Assembly (NCBI GenBank): GCA_947579605.1
Contig: OX388320.1
Coordinates: 806,001 to 870,000, forward strand
From: Athripsodes cinereus
Taxonomy: Eukaryota > Arthropoda > Insecta > Trichoptera > Leptoceridae
Direction: 5' to 3'
Length of the DNA: 64,000 nt
Made by a program: the position numbers and the translations under genes. Positions 20,906 through 31,877 of this stretch are shown here, piece after piece (position 1 is the first letter of the stretch; every line of letters starts with the position of its first letter). A model generated the notes under the pieces. The model searched no databases. It was not told the DNA's origin and saw only the letters and a list, made by a program, of their open reading frames with translations.

Positions 20906-21423
20906 CTATCCTTAATACTTCTTTATCGACCACTGTAAAATCAATGCTTCATATTATGTACTATGTTAAAAATTCATCCCTTTGTATCGTTTTGAGTAGA
21001 ATGTTACGTAGTATATATAATACATACTCGTACTTTATCTATTTGAGTAAGGAAGGACAGTGGCATCTAGTTGTTACGTATACTAACTAAGCAAGCTTCC
21101 CTGCTACGCCTGAATCTCAAGGGTATACAGATAGATAGATAGATACTGCAGAAACATAACATCAGCTGGTATAGTAGATACGTACATACATCCATGTTAA
21201 GTATCAATACTTGTACTATATAGTGTGGCAAGACCAACTAGTCCCTGTTTGTAAACATAAGGACGGTCTCCATGTGTAACCACACAACATATTAGGTACT
21301 TACTATCTGTACTGTGCACACACACATCCTCCAACTAACCTCTCAATACATTTTATGTAATCATCAGAAATGTATTGATTCTGTGTCATTTCTTATAACT
21401 TTATTAAGTGACAAAAATATTTA

Positions 21424-21466
21424 AACTATTTATTTATATATGAAACGGCATATGTGCCTTTTTTAC
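21424..21466 (-). repeat. (AAAT)n-tailed 3' end, minus copy
   Basis: The minus strand reads AAAAGGCACATATGCCGTTT followed by an AAAT-type tail. The stem here is GGCA/TGCC, a changed but still paired version of the family hairpin. Confidence 0.5.
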
Positions 21467-21519
21467 GATGCTTTATAAAGTCATTAAACATACTAGAAAA
21501 GAAATACAAAATCATATAA

Positions 21520-21673
21520 TAGAATTAAAATAATTTTAAAATAAAACACTGTATTACTTTCACTATAAATAATGTTTGACTCAGAGGTCTACCCGAAAGA
21601 CATCTGAGTCAAATATTATTCATAGTGAAAGTAATACAGTGTTTTATTTAAATCTAAATTTTATTTAATTCTA
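21520..21673. repeat. Long palindrome, arms about 65 bp
   Basis: The left arm runs from AGAATTAAAAT to TTTGACTCAGA at 21585 and the right arm from TCTGAGTCAAA at 21603 to ATTTAATTCT. The core AAAACACTGTATTACTTTCAC is mirrored by GTGAAAGTAATACAGTGTTT. A roughly 17-base spacer separates the arms. The AACACTGT/ACAGTGTT block is the terminal block of the hammerhead-bearing remnants, so I read this as an inverted fusion of Penelope-like ends. Confidence 0.75.
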
Positions 21674-21854
21674 TTAAAATGAAATTTCACAAAGTTATTC
21701 CAAGTACTATACAACAAAATCATACATACCAAAATGAAAATAATTAGAACTTCATAATAACTGAACATGCAATTCATAATCGTCAAGGTTATCTTACTTA
21801 TGTTACGAGTAGGTAGTAACTAAACAAACCAACATATTTATACACTTTAAAATG

Positions 21855-22048
21855 TTATATTAAAACACTGTTAATTTTCACATATCATGATTTTGTATTA
21901 ATTTAGTCAATTAAATTAGCAATGATTAAATACTAAGTGTCGAGCGCTTTCACCTTGCGGCATCTTCAGAGCAAGAGTTAATTAAAACTAAAAGGTTTTT
22001 AGTTTTAAGTATAAAACTAAATGAATTTTCACAACGTTAACGCACCAA
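21855..22048 (-). ncRNA. Penelope-like unit with hammerhead core
   Basis: On the minus strand: GCGTTAACGTTGTGAAAATT, a spacer, CTGAAGA (21963-21969), stem II TGCC-GCAA-GGTG, GAAA (21948-21951, sharing its first G with the stem), GCGCTCGACACT, a spacer, then GTGAAAATTAACAGTGTTTT. The CUGANGA...GAAA core with a GNRA-capped stem II is complete. Minimal hammerheads are established parts of Penelope-like elements. The unit is about 190 bp with no RT or endonuclease. The cleavage triplet and stem III remain unproven. Confidence 0.6.
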
Positions 22049-22059
22049 CTTAAATTTAA

Positions 22060-25000
22060 TATATTTATAAATTTTACAAGCATAAAATAATTTAGAACTT
22101 GTCGTATTTTTATCTCACAAGGTTATTGTGAAACTTTCAGTTGTTAATAAATAAGTAGGTATATAACTCAATTTGCGTAAATAAAATATTGTATTTAACG
22201 TAGTTAAACCAAGAGAAGCATAAATTTTGCAACACAATAACCAAAAGTCTGTCTTTTTTGTTAGAACTAACTTTTTAATTTTTGACATAAATGTTTTTTT
22301 TTCTTAATTATAAAGGTTGTCACTATTAAATACATGAACTTAACACTTTATTGGTGATTAATAAATTAAATTCATTTCAATTTTATTGTGTATGCAGTGA
22401 ATGATTTTGTCAATTTTATTGGTGTATTAGAAGTGATGATTTTTTTTACGATTCTTTTTTAAAAAGCGATTTAAAAAAAGTTGTAATGTTTTTCATTGCA
22501 GAGGGATGCATATTGTAGTATACTCAACTAACTTCTTCTAACGAGGCATTCAAAAAGCTTAGGGAATACTTACCTTCAGAATATTGTAAAGTTACACTTT
22601 CTTGTTTAAAATACTTTACTGCCAAGAGACATAGTTACATTCCCAGGGCAACAACAATCCACCCTCTTTGTAGAGTCCCCAAGTAGTGCATTACTATTAT
22701 TAAAATGCAAATTGCACCCTTATTTATTTTATTGAAACTTTCCCTTTACAAATTTTCGACTCCTATTTCAACTATTTTATTTTGTATGTACGTGCGGCAA
22801 AAACAAGTTGTCGATGTCTATAGAAGAAGGGAAAAAGAGAATTTACGTTTTTTCTAACTACTTATGGGGGTTTTATTTACGATTTGGAATGCAGAAACAA
22901 TCTTTTGTACGTGGTAGCTATTTATCAAATTGAGAACTTCTCGGTGAAAAATGAAATGATATAAAAACGAACAAATTTTTTATTTTATTTTAATACAATA
23001 CTTCATTGTGATTCGAAATTTTCAAATAACATGCATTTTGATCTTAGAAAAACCCCAAACGGCTCAAGAAAAAAAAACATTATATATTTAAAATGATAAT
23101 ATTCGATTTATTTGTTTATTCACTTACTTCCTGTTAGCCTTGATTTCTCTTCTGCTGGATATAGCTCCCTCAAACCTGGATATAGCTCACTCAAACATTT
23201 CTCAAAATTTTAATGACTTGGATTTTGTCGTGGTTAACAAGTCTTTATTGAATTCATAAAAATTATAGTTCAATTTAATTAATATATCTTAACATGTAAT
23301 GGCTATGCTATGTTCTGATTTTATAATATGTAATGAAGGTACTAATTATATATTTCTTATTGTTTCAGGTAAAGATGATATTAGAATAAGGACATTCTGC
23401 AATCGGAAACATTTTCTCAACATGATGGAGACAGATATTTTTAACAAGTCGGAATAAGCCATAAGTATAACAAAAATAAATCTCTCTTCAGCTAAATTAA
23501 GAAGATAAGAATGGAAAAGTCAGCAAAATTTGTGATTTTCTAATTACATCCTGGATGTAATGGAACTATTAACATCTGAAATTTACGCCATTATTTATAG
23601 CAATTTAGTATTTTCTACATTCATTTATTATATTTGTAATGACTAAAACACAAAACGTCATTGATTCTAATGTATCAAAATCGACATAAATCATTAAAAC
23701 AAAATTTAATATTATTGCTTTCAATAAATTCAATATAAATTATATCATTATGTGTATTTAAAAAAAGCTATGCTATTTTTGTTCAAAAAAGGTTGGCAAT
23801 ATAAAATGGCTACTGGTTGCATACATTCTTATTACCATTAGCCATAATTTTTTGTAGTCCATTTATTTTCATTCTACGTTCCATGTTTGAAATTCCTGCC
23901 AAGAATATGACTATTACCTTATATTGTTATGAATATGATTATTATTATCATTATAACCGTTCTGAATTTGAATAGGAAAATTCTAGCTGGAATATCACGT
24001 ACTTGTAATAATCGGAGAAGATTGCTCACTTGACTTGTACCATAGATAAAATTAAGTTACGTAACTTTTTTTATTGTTACATCTATGATTTTTATTAGTT
24101 TATTGTTTTTAAATTATAATTTACAACCAACAATATTCAGTAAAGATTTCATTTGGAAATGCTCTAGTTTTACATTGTGTTCGAAATAATACTCGCGTAA
24201 TAATATTATTTTATAGTGTTGCCACATAATGTAAGTGAGCAAATTCAAATTTAAGCCATCATATTATATTCCTGTTCTATTCAATTCACTGTCATAATAA
24301 ACAACAGATTGCACAGATTTTAGAATAAACCGTGCGTCAAATAGTTTGACATATTAAAATATTGTTCCATGGATAAAATATATTATGGCGTACTACAGGG
24401 CGCTAGTGAGTGCCCGCTCAGTCGAAAGATTCTTATGCTCATGTCTCTGTCACATGTTTCCGAGCAGGTAAGACAGAATACCATCATATTATTATTCTGA
24501 ATATTTTCACAGAAATTTATTTTAAAGTGCACCGATATTATTTCTCCTGTATTCTCTTAGAAAATATTAAGATTTTGTCTATTTCTAGTGCTCGGAGCTT
24601 GTCGAAATATTTTAGTTTATACATTTCTAAGACATGATAATATTATGCAATAAATGGATTGTGTTTCAGAAACTACAACTATCCGTCATAGAATAGGTTG
24701 AACACTCTTTTCTGCGAAATTTCAAGCTCCCCGAAATGAAGATAATTATTCGTTAATGATGATGACTATACTACACCTATATGTTATATACGTCTGCCTA
24801 CTTACTCTATACGCTTGTGTACCCCCCTATATTTTTTTATCAGGTTTTTTTTTTGTTTTCTCTCAATAATATTTTATTTTGACTATTATGATGCGATAAA
24901 TATTTATTGAAACAATTCCCATGGATACCTTTCTTTAGGACGGTAATAGGTTAAACGAGATGAGATGTGGGACCTATCCTGGAACTCAGAATTTACCAGA

Positions 25001-25780
25001 GAACCATTAGGTGTATGCATCTCTTATACCTACAGCTTTTTCCTGTTTCAGTTTCAGAAAAAAAATCGTTAAAAATTTTTTTTGGCAACTACATATCTAT
25101 ACCTAAATATTTCATGATTCATATAAACAATGCGCACTTAAAAAATGTCCCAATATTCTCTCAGTTTTCATGAAATTTCTTATTGTGTCGTCAGTCCTTT
25201 ATAATTCTCTTAATAAAGTGATAAATTTCATATTTCTATATTTACTTTCCGCCTAGCACATGTGGAAGTAAATCTTCCACCTTCCGCCGCTGTGCCATAT
25301 CATATGAGAACTTCATGTATTATTTCATAATAATATAATAATGCACATAACTTACGACTGAATTCCTACAGAAAATTCTATGTCATTTTTAAAAATCCGT
25401 ACGAACATGTTCTCTATTCAAATTTAAGAATTTAGAACATCCAGGTTTAAATTTGAAATATTCGTATTTGAATGGGAACATTGTATCAATCTTCATACAA
25501 ATTTTATGGTGTGTGACAGTATTCATATGAACACATAAAAGCGTTTTGGTTTTCCAGTTTCTGTATTCAAATTTCAGAAAATATTATATTAGTTATATAT
25601 TCTTTGAAAGTAAACCAAGTCATCTGTAATTTAAAAGGATAACAATTTTTTTTTTCTTACAAACATCAGTTATTTACCTATATCCAATTTCTGTATTTCT
25701 CACATTTGGAGTATATAGACTGTCCTCTTCGACCCATTAAACTAACTGATTTTAGACCATCCATCTGTCTCAATTCATTC
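22060..25780. other. Non-coding stretch
   Basis: AT-rich, with no recognisable protein motif. A small direct repeat, TGGATATAGCTCCCTCAAAC and TGGATATAGCTCACTCAAAC, lies at about 23158-23197. Frames of 70-75 codons at 24410 and 24967 are low in complexity and unconvincing. Confidence 0.5.
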
Positions 25781-25787
25781 TTCACAA

Positions 25788-25875
25788 TTGGCCAGCGGAC
25801 CAGTTGCTTGTAATAAATATACAATTCGTTTTCTTCGTGCCAATAGAAGTTGAGGCATTCAGGATGGGTTAAGGC
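25788..25875 (-). mobile_element. SINE internal fragment
   Basis: The plus strand GCCAGCGGACCAGTTGCTTG followed by TAATAAA, TTCTTCGTGCCAATAGAAG and AGGCATTCAGGATGGGT matches the SINE centre in antisense. An unrelated or rearranged piece, ACTGTCCTCTTCGACCC, precedes it at about 25718. Confidence 0.6.
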
Positions 25876-26179
25876 ATTATATCTCCTTATTTTATTACAA
25901 TTTTTTTCTCGTATATTGTCATTTTTTAGACATTCTATAATCGACACTTCAATATGCTCATTTATCTCCCGTAATAGAATGATTTGATGTGACTAATTTC
26001 ACAAACGTTATAATTTGATTCCTGTATATATTTTATTCTTCATCAATTATTGTTGATCTTGTCTTGCTCCAACTGTGTTGTGAAATTTAAAAAAAAGTTT
26101 TTTGCGTACTACATGCCGAAAATATATAAACAAGTCAATTAATAAATGATCTATAGTATAACATATCGTAAGGTCTTAC

Positions 26180-26285
26180 ACTAGCCTGATAATGAGAGCG
26201 AATGCTCCTGAGTCAAGTTTCAGGAGCTTTCCCTCTCATTATCAGGCAATCATTAAAATCACCGTGGAAGTAGAATGCAAAAGTG
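26180..26285. repeat. Inverted pair of hammerhead-like units
   Basis: GCCTGATAATGAGAGCGAAT, then GCTCCTGA at 26184-26211 is mirrored by TCAGGAGC up to TTATCAGGC ending 26246. Each arm carries CTGATAA (a CUGANGA core with one change) and a GAGAG...CTC-type stem II. The right arm, read on the minus strand, ends in GAAAC. ATCACCGTGGAAGT follows, as at 39610. I read this as two Penelope-like hammerheads joined head to head. Confidence 0.55.
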
Positions 26286-26542
26286 TTTTTTTTATATAAT
26301 TCATCGTCATTATAATTTTTTTTTAATCTTTTTCTTGTTCAACCACTTTTGATAAATAAGTTACTTTTACGTTAAGGTTAGATATGAATTTGGTAGAAAA
26401 ATTGTAGTGTTATCACAATTTGCAGAAAAACAATTGGACGCTTACCTTGGTTTACGTCATGTTAAATTGGAGTTACCCGACGTACTTAGGGTTTTAGTTA
26501 AGTTACATATTTAAAACATACAAACATTTTCGATGATTAAAC

Positions 26543-26625
26543 ATAATATAACATACATAGACAATTCACACAGATAGAGCTAGTCCCAAACTAAGATGAA
26601 TCTTGTATTATGGGTACTAATGCGA
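26543..26625 (-). repeat. Interspersed repeat, copy 2
   Basis: The minus-strand match to 9280-9362 includes TAGTACCCATAATACAAGAT and TAGTTTGGGACTAGCTC. Homology stops abruptly at both ends, typical of a dispersed repeat. Confidence 0.6.
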
Positions 26626-27233
26626 TTTATAAGACTATTTGAGAAAAAAAAGATATGATATATGTTACTCTTCCATATACACATTGCAAGTTTTATCATA
26701 CGTAAAAAACTCGTTGCAAAATACTTACCTATATAAATATTATATTGTATAGAAGGGTAGGTACATAGGTGGAACAATCCTTAATACGGGCGCCTCGCTG
26801 CTGCTGTGTCAAATTGAAAGAATATATATCGACAGAAGACATTCGTGACATGGAAATGAAGATTAGGGATGATTGAAAATAAGGAAAATATGACACCTAG
26901 CTCACAAGCAAACCGCAAAATACACACCCTGTGTATGGTAACCATTATTTAATTTTTATTTAATAACTTCAAAACATTCAAGAGAATTAATTTACATATT
27001 GATGATACAGTTCCATGGCCCAACAAGTAAAAAATAATCAATATCTAGATTTTGGCTTATTACACGTAGAAAGTGATATACTTACTAATTCACAAACAAA
27101 CAATTTTTTAATTAGAATTATTTCTATTAGAACAACATATTTGTTTTGAGTTTTTGGTTGACCACCATAATACTTCAAAACTTTAATTAACGTGACATAT
27201 CTTGGAATATGAGAAATTTGAGGTTTTTTGGTC

Positions 27234-27290
27234 TGCTGGCAAAAGAATTGGTCTTCTAATCTTTTCCGTGAGTTTTCATGTAAAAATTAA
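27234..27290 (+). mobile_element. SINE 5' scrap
   Basis: TCTGCTGGCAAAAGAATTGG, TCTTCTAATCTTTTCCGTGAG, TTTTC matches the SINE 5' segment from GGTAAAGAATTGG to GTAAGTTTTC. No other part of the SINE follows. Confidence 0.45.
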
Positions 27291-27410
27291 TTTATCAAAG
27301 TACAAATCAAAATAATGAATCACTGTCATATTTCAAACTAAATGTAACCCTAAACAATTAAATAACCAAAGCTAACCAAGTCACTGAAATAGCTTAACCC
27401 TACTATCTAC

Positions 27411-27562
27411 TACTACTACTGTAATACCATCACGGCATATCCCACAATTGGGGTAGCCAGCGGACCAGCCACATAAGTACAATTAACATGAAAGCTGTTC
27501 CAACACAAATATAGGACATTCAGGATGAGTGGCAAAACTCGTCGCTGAATTTAAGATGTAAC
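27411..27562 (-). mobile_element. SINE 3' half
   Basis: The plus strand carries CTACTACTACTGTAATACC, ATCACGGCATATCCCACAAT, GGGGTAGCCAGCGGACC and TTCAGGATGAGTGGC, ending at AATTTAAGATGTAA. The 5' half is absent. It lies directly upstream of the Jockey-like fragment at 27623. Confidence 0.75.
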
Positions 27563-27622
27563 CTAACCTTTATAACTTAAATTGTTGACTCAATCAATAC
27601 AAAGTATCATTATATTATATTA

Positions 27623-28087
27623 TTGGTTCGCAGCATCTTAGAATCGGCTTCAGTTATATGGAACCCTTGCGAGGCTAGATATTGTCTAATGTTGGAGAAG
27701 GTCCAGAAAAGGTGTTTAAGAATGATTTACTTATATACATTTGGATACTATCCTTATTTGTTTCCATCTGCTTTCATACTGGGTTGTCTGGGATATGATA
27801 CGCTGATGCACCGTCGGGATGTATATTGTGCGAGGCATTTTTTCAAACTCTTGAGTGGCTTTATAAGTAATCCAATGATTTTGAGTGAGTTTTGTATCTA
27901 CGTCCCAGTATCGTTCAATCGTTCTCGACAACATTTACTTTTTTACCCCCCTGGTAGCAGAACAAACATAATACCTAACTCTCCTGTCGGAAGGGCTATA
28001 AAATTGTTTAATAATTTGAATGTTCATGTCGATATTTTCAACATAACATACAATGACTTTATCGCCAGGATAGAGATTCTCCTCTGA
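27623..28087 (+). pseudogene. Jockey-like LINE RT, C-terminal 154 residues
   Basis: An uninterrupted frame starts MVRSILESASVIWNPCEARY, continues CLMLEKVQKRCLRMIYLYTF, and contains LMHRRDVYCARHFFKLLSG, then PGSRTNIIPNSPVGRAIKLF, and ends IARIEILL, stop. VRSILE-ASV-WNP---...LE-VQKR-LR, later RR----FF-LL-G and NSP--R---L-N, is the C-terminal (post-RT thumb) region of Jockey/R1/CR1-type reverse transcriptases. The catalytic YADD motif would lie upstream and is absent. The copy is 5'-truncated at or just before the SINE at 27411. The Met start is fortuitous. The frame being open throughout suggests a fairly young copy. It is followed by a 3' UTR and (AAT)n tail. Confidence 0.8.
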
Positions 28088-28235
28088 TTTTTTGTTTTTT
28101 TTTACTTGGCATTTTTTTTGCTTTTTGTTTTTTTTTTTGTTTTTCCTGCTGAGACCGCTTTGGCCAAAAGCTGTTATGGTCTCAGTGCAGGGTGATGTTT
28201 TATAATAATAATAATATTAATTTAATATGGGAGCT
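28088..28235 (+). other. 3' UTR and (AAT)n tail of the Jockey-like element
   Basis: A T-rich stretch leads to GAGACCGCTTTGGCC and then GTTATGGTCTCAGTGCAGGG. GAGACC and GGTCTC can pair to form a hairpin, with CAAAAGC in its loop. The tail TTTATAATAATAATAATATT follows. Confidence 0.6.
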
Positions 28236-28795
28236 CGATTTTTAAAAATGCACGATTTAGTGATTTATTTTTTACTCTGAAAAAAGAACCTTGCAATGAT
28301 AAAATTTCTTAATGTTGCAATGCCATAGATGAAATCGAATATCGCTAAGCGAACATTCCTAACGCGTGACACTTTCAGTTTTGCTTGAAATAAGAATATG
28401 TAAATGATTGCTGAACATGAGTAGCTGGTAGCTACTTACATAAAGATGTATTATTCCATTCACAGATCGATTCCCCTGAAGGATTTTCCTGAATATTTTG
28501 TATAATGTTTTCTCTTTTTTCAGAATTATTCTCTTTCAGAGTCTCTTTATGTATATCACTACATACATATATACATACTTACCTACACTACTGTAATATT
28601 TCTCTGACATTCATACATTATATTATTACTAGTATTATATGCTTATCCGATGTTGTCTGTATTTTAAGTAGCTATGCTATAGTCTATGTGTAAATTTATT
28701 TTGGTATACCTATGTATTTAGTTATCTATATATCTTAAATTATTTTATTTATTTATATATTATTATTATTTTATGAATTGTTTTTTTTGTTTAAT

Positions 28796-28935
28796 GGGTT
28801 AGTTGGAAGATATTGCGCTTCAGCGATAAACTCGCCCATTGCACAAAATTATGTATTCAGTGGTAATGTTGTCATGTTTTTTTTTTATTCTTTGTATACT
28901 AATTTTGTGCAATAAAGATTATTATTATTATTATA
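28796..28935 (+). repeat. LINE 3' UTR with GCGATAAACTCGCC hairpin
   Basis: GGGTTAGTTGGAAGATATTG, CGCTTCAGCGATAAACTCG, CCCATTGCAC, spacer, TTTTGTGCAATAAAGATTA and an (ATT)n-type tail. It lies some 560 bases beyond the Jockey-like tail, with no detectable RT of its own. Confidence 0.65.
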
Positions 28936-28978
28936 CCCAATAAATTCTCATACATGGAAAAAAAAGGATTACTTCAAT

Positions 28979-29214
28979 ACTACTTTCCCATCACGGCATT
29001 TCGCACAAGTGGGGTAGTCAACAGATGCAATAAGCACACATGTTGTCCTCTCCGAGCCAACAAAAAAAAATAAAAAAAATCACGATGGGTGGCAATCCTC
29101 ATCCCTAAATTCAATATGTAAAATGACTTTATTTTTCCGAACATCTGCTTTTCACAGGACACCCGAACACTTACGGAAAATAATGGGATTCCAATTCTTT
29201 TCCAGGTGCTCCAT
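28979..29214 (-). mobile_element. SINE, diverged near full length
   Basis: The plus strand carries CCCATCACGGCATTTCGCAC, AAGTGGGGTAGTCAACAG, TGTTGTCCTCTCCGAGCC and GATGGGTGGCAATCCTCATC, ending CCAATTCTTTTCCAGGTGCT. The hairpin block is disrupted. Confidence 0.75.
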
Positions 29215-29434
29215 TAAAAAGAAAAAGAATGCAAATAAACAACAAAATACAATGAAATGTAATGCAGTTTTATAAAATAATGTTTCTCCTAATATGATTT
29301 TATTCATCAAAACATTTGTCTAGTTTCAAGAATTGTCAGTATGAAATTTCTTACAATAGTGCGTTGTTTCAAATGATGATTTTTGATCATCAGATAGGTT
29401 ATTGATGGAAATGAATATTTAAGATAATCATTAC

Positions 29435-29885
29435 GTCTAGAGCAGGGATGCATAGACTTATAGGGAACAGGGGCCACTCGAGAAGATTATGAGCCAAGGA
29501 CAGGCCGCTATAAGATAAAAATTTCTACCATCCCAACACCAAATTTTCAAAATGGTATAAGAATTTGAAATATTTCAAAATCTTCTCGGTTTTCTTAAAG
29601 AATATTATCTCGTAGTAGTACCGGGTATTTGTACTGGATACATAAAATGTTACATGTTTGAATTTCTTCCCATCCGTCGCCAAATTTCCAAAATGGTATA
29701 TGGGAATTTGAAATATTTTAAAAGCTCTCGAATTATTAAGTATCCGGTACTTTCGCCGAATATCCGATTACCACTGGTATTGACATTTTTTTTATATTTT
29801 ATATTATTTTCTGGCGGGCCGCAGATATATCGACCAAGGGCCGCATGCTGCTTCGGGCCGCGGTTTGTGCATCGCTGGTCTAGAG
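29435..29885. mobile_element. hAT-type MITE with perfect 8-bp target duplication
   Basis: GTCTAGAG at 29435-29442 is repeated exactly at 29878-29885. The 435-bp element (29443-29877) begins CAGGGATGCATAGAC and ends GTTTGTGCATCGCTG, imperfect inverted repeats with the CAG/CTG ends and 8-bp duplication typical of hAT transposons. GGGCCGC-rich subterminal blocks lie near the right end. The interior holds two versions of a block with CAAAATGGTATA...GAATTTGAAATATTT (about 29535-29640 and 29680-29770), also found in the element at 47281. No transposase is present. Confidence 0.85.
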
Positions 29886-29899
29886 TAACTCCCAAAAAA

Positions 29900-31860
29900 A
29901 TTAGGGTTGCTCCAGACACGATTATTATATATTATTTATCGCCAATCCAATTGTATTGTGCACTAGCATTTGCATTGCATTAGCATTGTTCAATCATTTC
30001 AAACGTGAAATAAATTTTATACATTTAGATTTTGTTCCTTTAGTATCCCAGATGAACGTTAAAATTTGAAAGAAAAGGGAGATTTATTTTGTTATACCTA
30101 CGTGTGACATATCCAAATATTTTCATAATCAATACATTATTTACATAACATTTCAGAATATTTTGATAGACATCAATAAAATAAAATAGCTATGAGAATA
30201 ATATTATCCTTTATCAACAAACTCACTCCATTTCACATGAATTGAAGATTTTTTTGGTTTATTCGTATTTTCTTATTCTTGTTTTAATATGTTATGTTTG
30301 GATAATGTAATAAAATAAATATTCATTCTTGTTTTATTGTTCAATTTGGTGAATGCAGTGAAATCGAATTATTTTGTAATATTTTTAATGTAAACGAAAC
30401 TGGTTTTGTCGATCAAACTTAAGAAAATAATCGTATTTTAAAATACACATTTTCATAATCAAATTTCTTCCGAATCGAGCAATGGAACTTTGGAATAATC
30501 ATTTTCAATGATTGAAATCTTCTGTACTGTACCTAACTATATTTCATTGGGTAGATTTATAAATTTATGTTGAAAGCTATCTTAATGTAATGTTTCCATT
30601 TAGAGTATAGTATTCTGTTTGAATCTTGTATCAAACTGAGCATAATATGGACAAATTATGTACCTATGTGAAATTGAACTGATAACTTTTCAACACAGGT
30701 TATGTTTTATTTATTTACCCTGATATCTCCTACGACATTTCTGCCTTGTTTATTTTCTTAGATATCCGATGATACATCATGGAGACTTGATCCTATTTCA
30801 CTTTGTATATTGCAAAGTTGTTTATTTTTCTTTCAATCATATGTTTTCAGGAATACATTTGCTATAATACAAGAGTATGCATAAAAAAAACTAATAGTGA
30901 TTTAAGTTATGTACATTATAATCCCAGTTAAATATATTTTTTATCTTTATTTTATTTATATGCAAAATGACGATTTTTTTGAAGCACATTTTACTAGAAC
31001 ATACTCGTGGTAAATGATAGATACCTAGCAAGAAATAAAGTTTCACGAAATAGGAATACATGTTAAATTCAATTTTAAAATTTTCAGTAAGCATTTTATT
31101 ACATTTCATTACATTTTCTGTCAGTAAGAAAAATATTTTTATTAACTTTTATTCAATAGATTAATATTTTTTCTATGTCTTGTTTAATTTGATATTTTCC
31201 GTCATGCTGAAAATTTATTGTATCATTTAAGTGAACATCATCCACGAGGATGATTCTTTTATTATACCAGTAAACAACAATTTTGTATAGAAAAATCTCA
31301 TAAAATTGCAAACAATGTGATTTCATAAAAAAAAATTAATAATCAATGTTTGTATTATATAATATTCGAACGAAATTCATATTTGATTTTTAATCATAAA
31401 ACCTTATTAAATACAATTTTGTGTTTTAATTTCTGTTATGAGAGTTTAAATAATATTTATTTCGGAATTTATATTTTTCTATTAAACCTGATACAATTTT
31501 CAGTTTCATGTTTGTACAGCACAGAGAAGTAATTAGGTTTATAGAACGAAATAACATTTTAAAGATATATTTTTCTCTTTGAATTGACTGGAAATTTAAT
31601 CTCCTAATGCAGATTTAAAATGAATCGAGCTTTGAAGGAAAACTTCAAACAACTTTCGTTACATATTCCAATTTGCTTCATAATTTTTATTTACGGATTT
31701 CTTTGCCAAAATGTAAAAAAGCGATATCGCAGTTATACTTGAATGCGAAAATTTGATATTTTGATCTCGAGTCCTATATTTATCTGACATTTGCTCATTA
31801 TATTACGCTTATTTATTACCAATTTATATTTTTAGTTACATATCGGTTTCTATCACCGTC
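29900..31860. other. Non-coding stretch
   Basis: AT-rich sequence. I see no repeat boundary, protein motif or RNA gene. Short frames up to about 72 codons are compositionally like random AT-rich sequence. Confidence 0.5.
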
Positions 31861-31877
31861 ACAGCATTTTCCATAAA

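Noticed and set aside
23158..23197. Direct repeat TGGATATAGCTC(C/A)CTCAAAC
   Set aside because: A two-copy 20-bp tandem repeat, too small to call an element; likely replication slippage.
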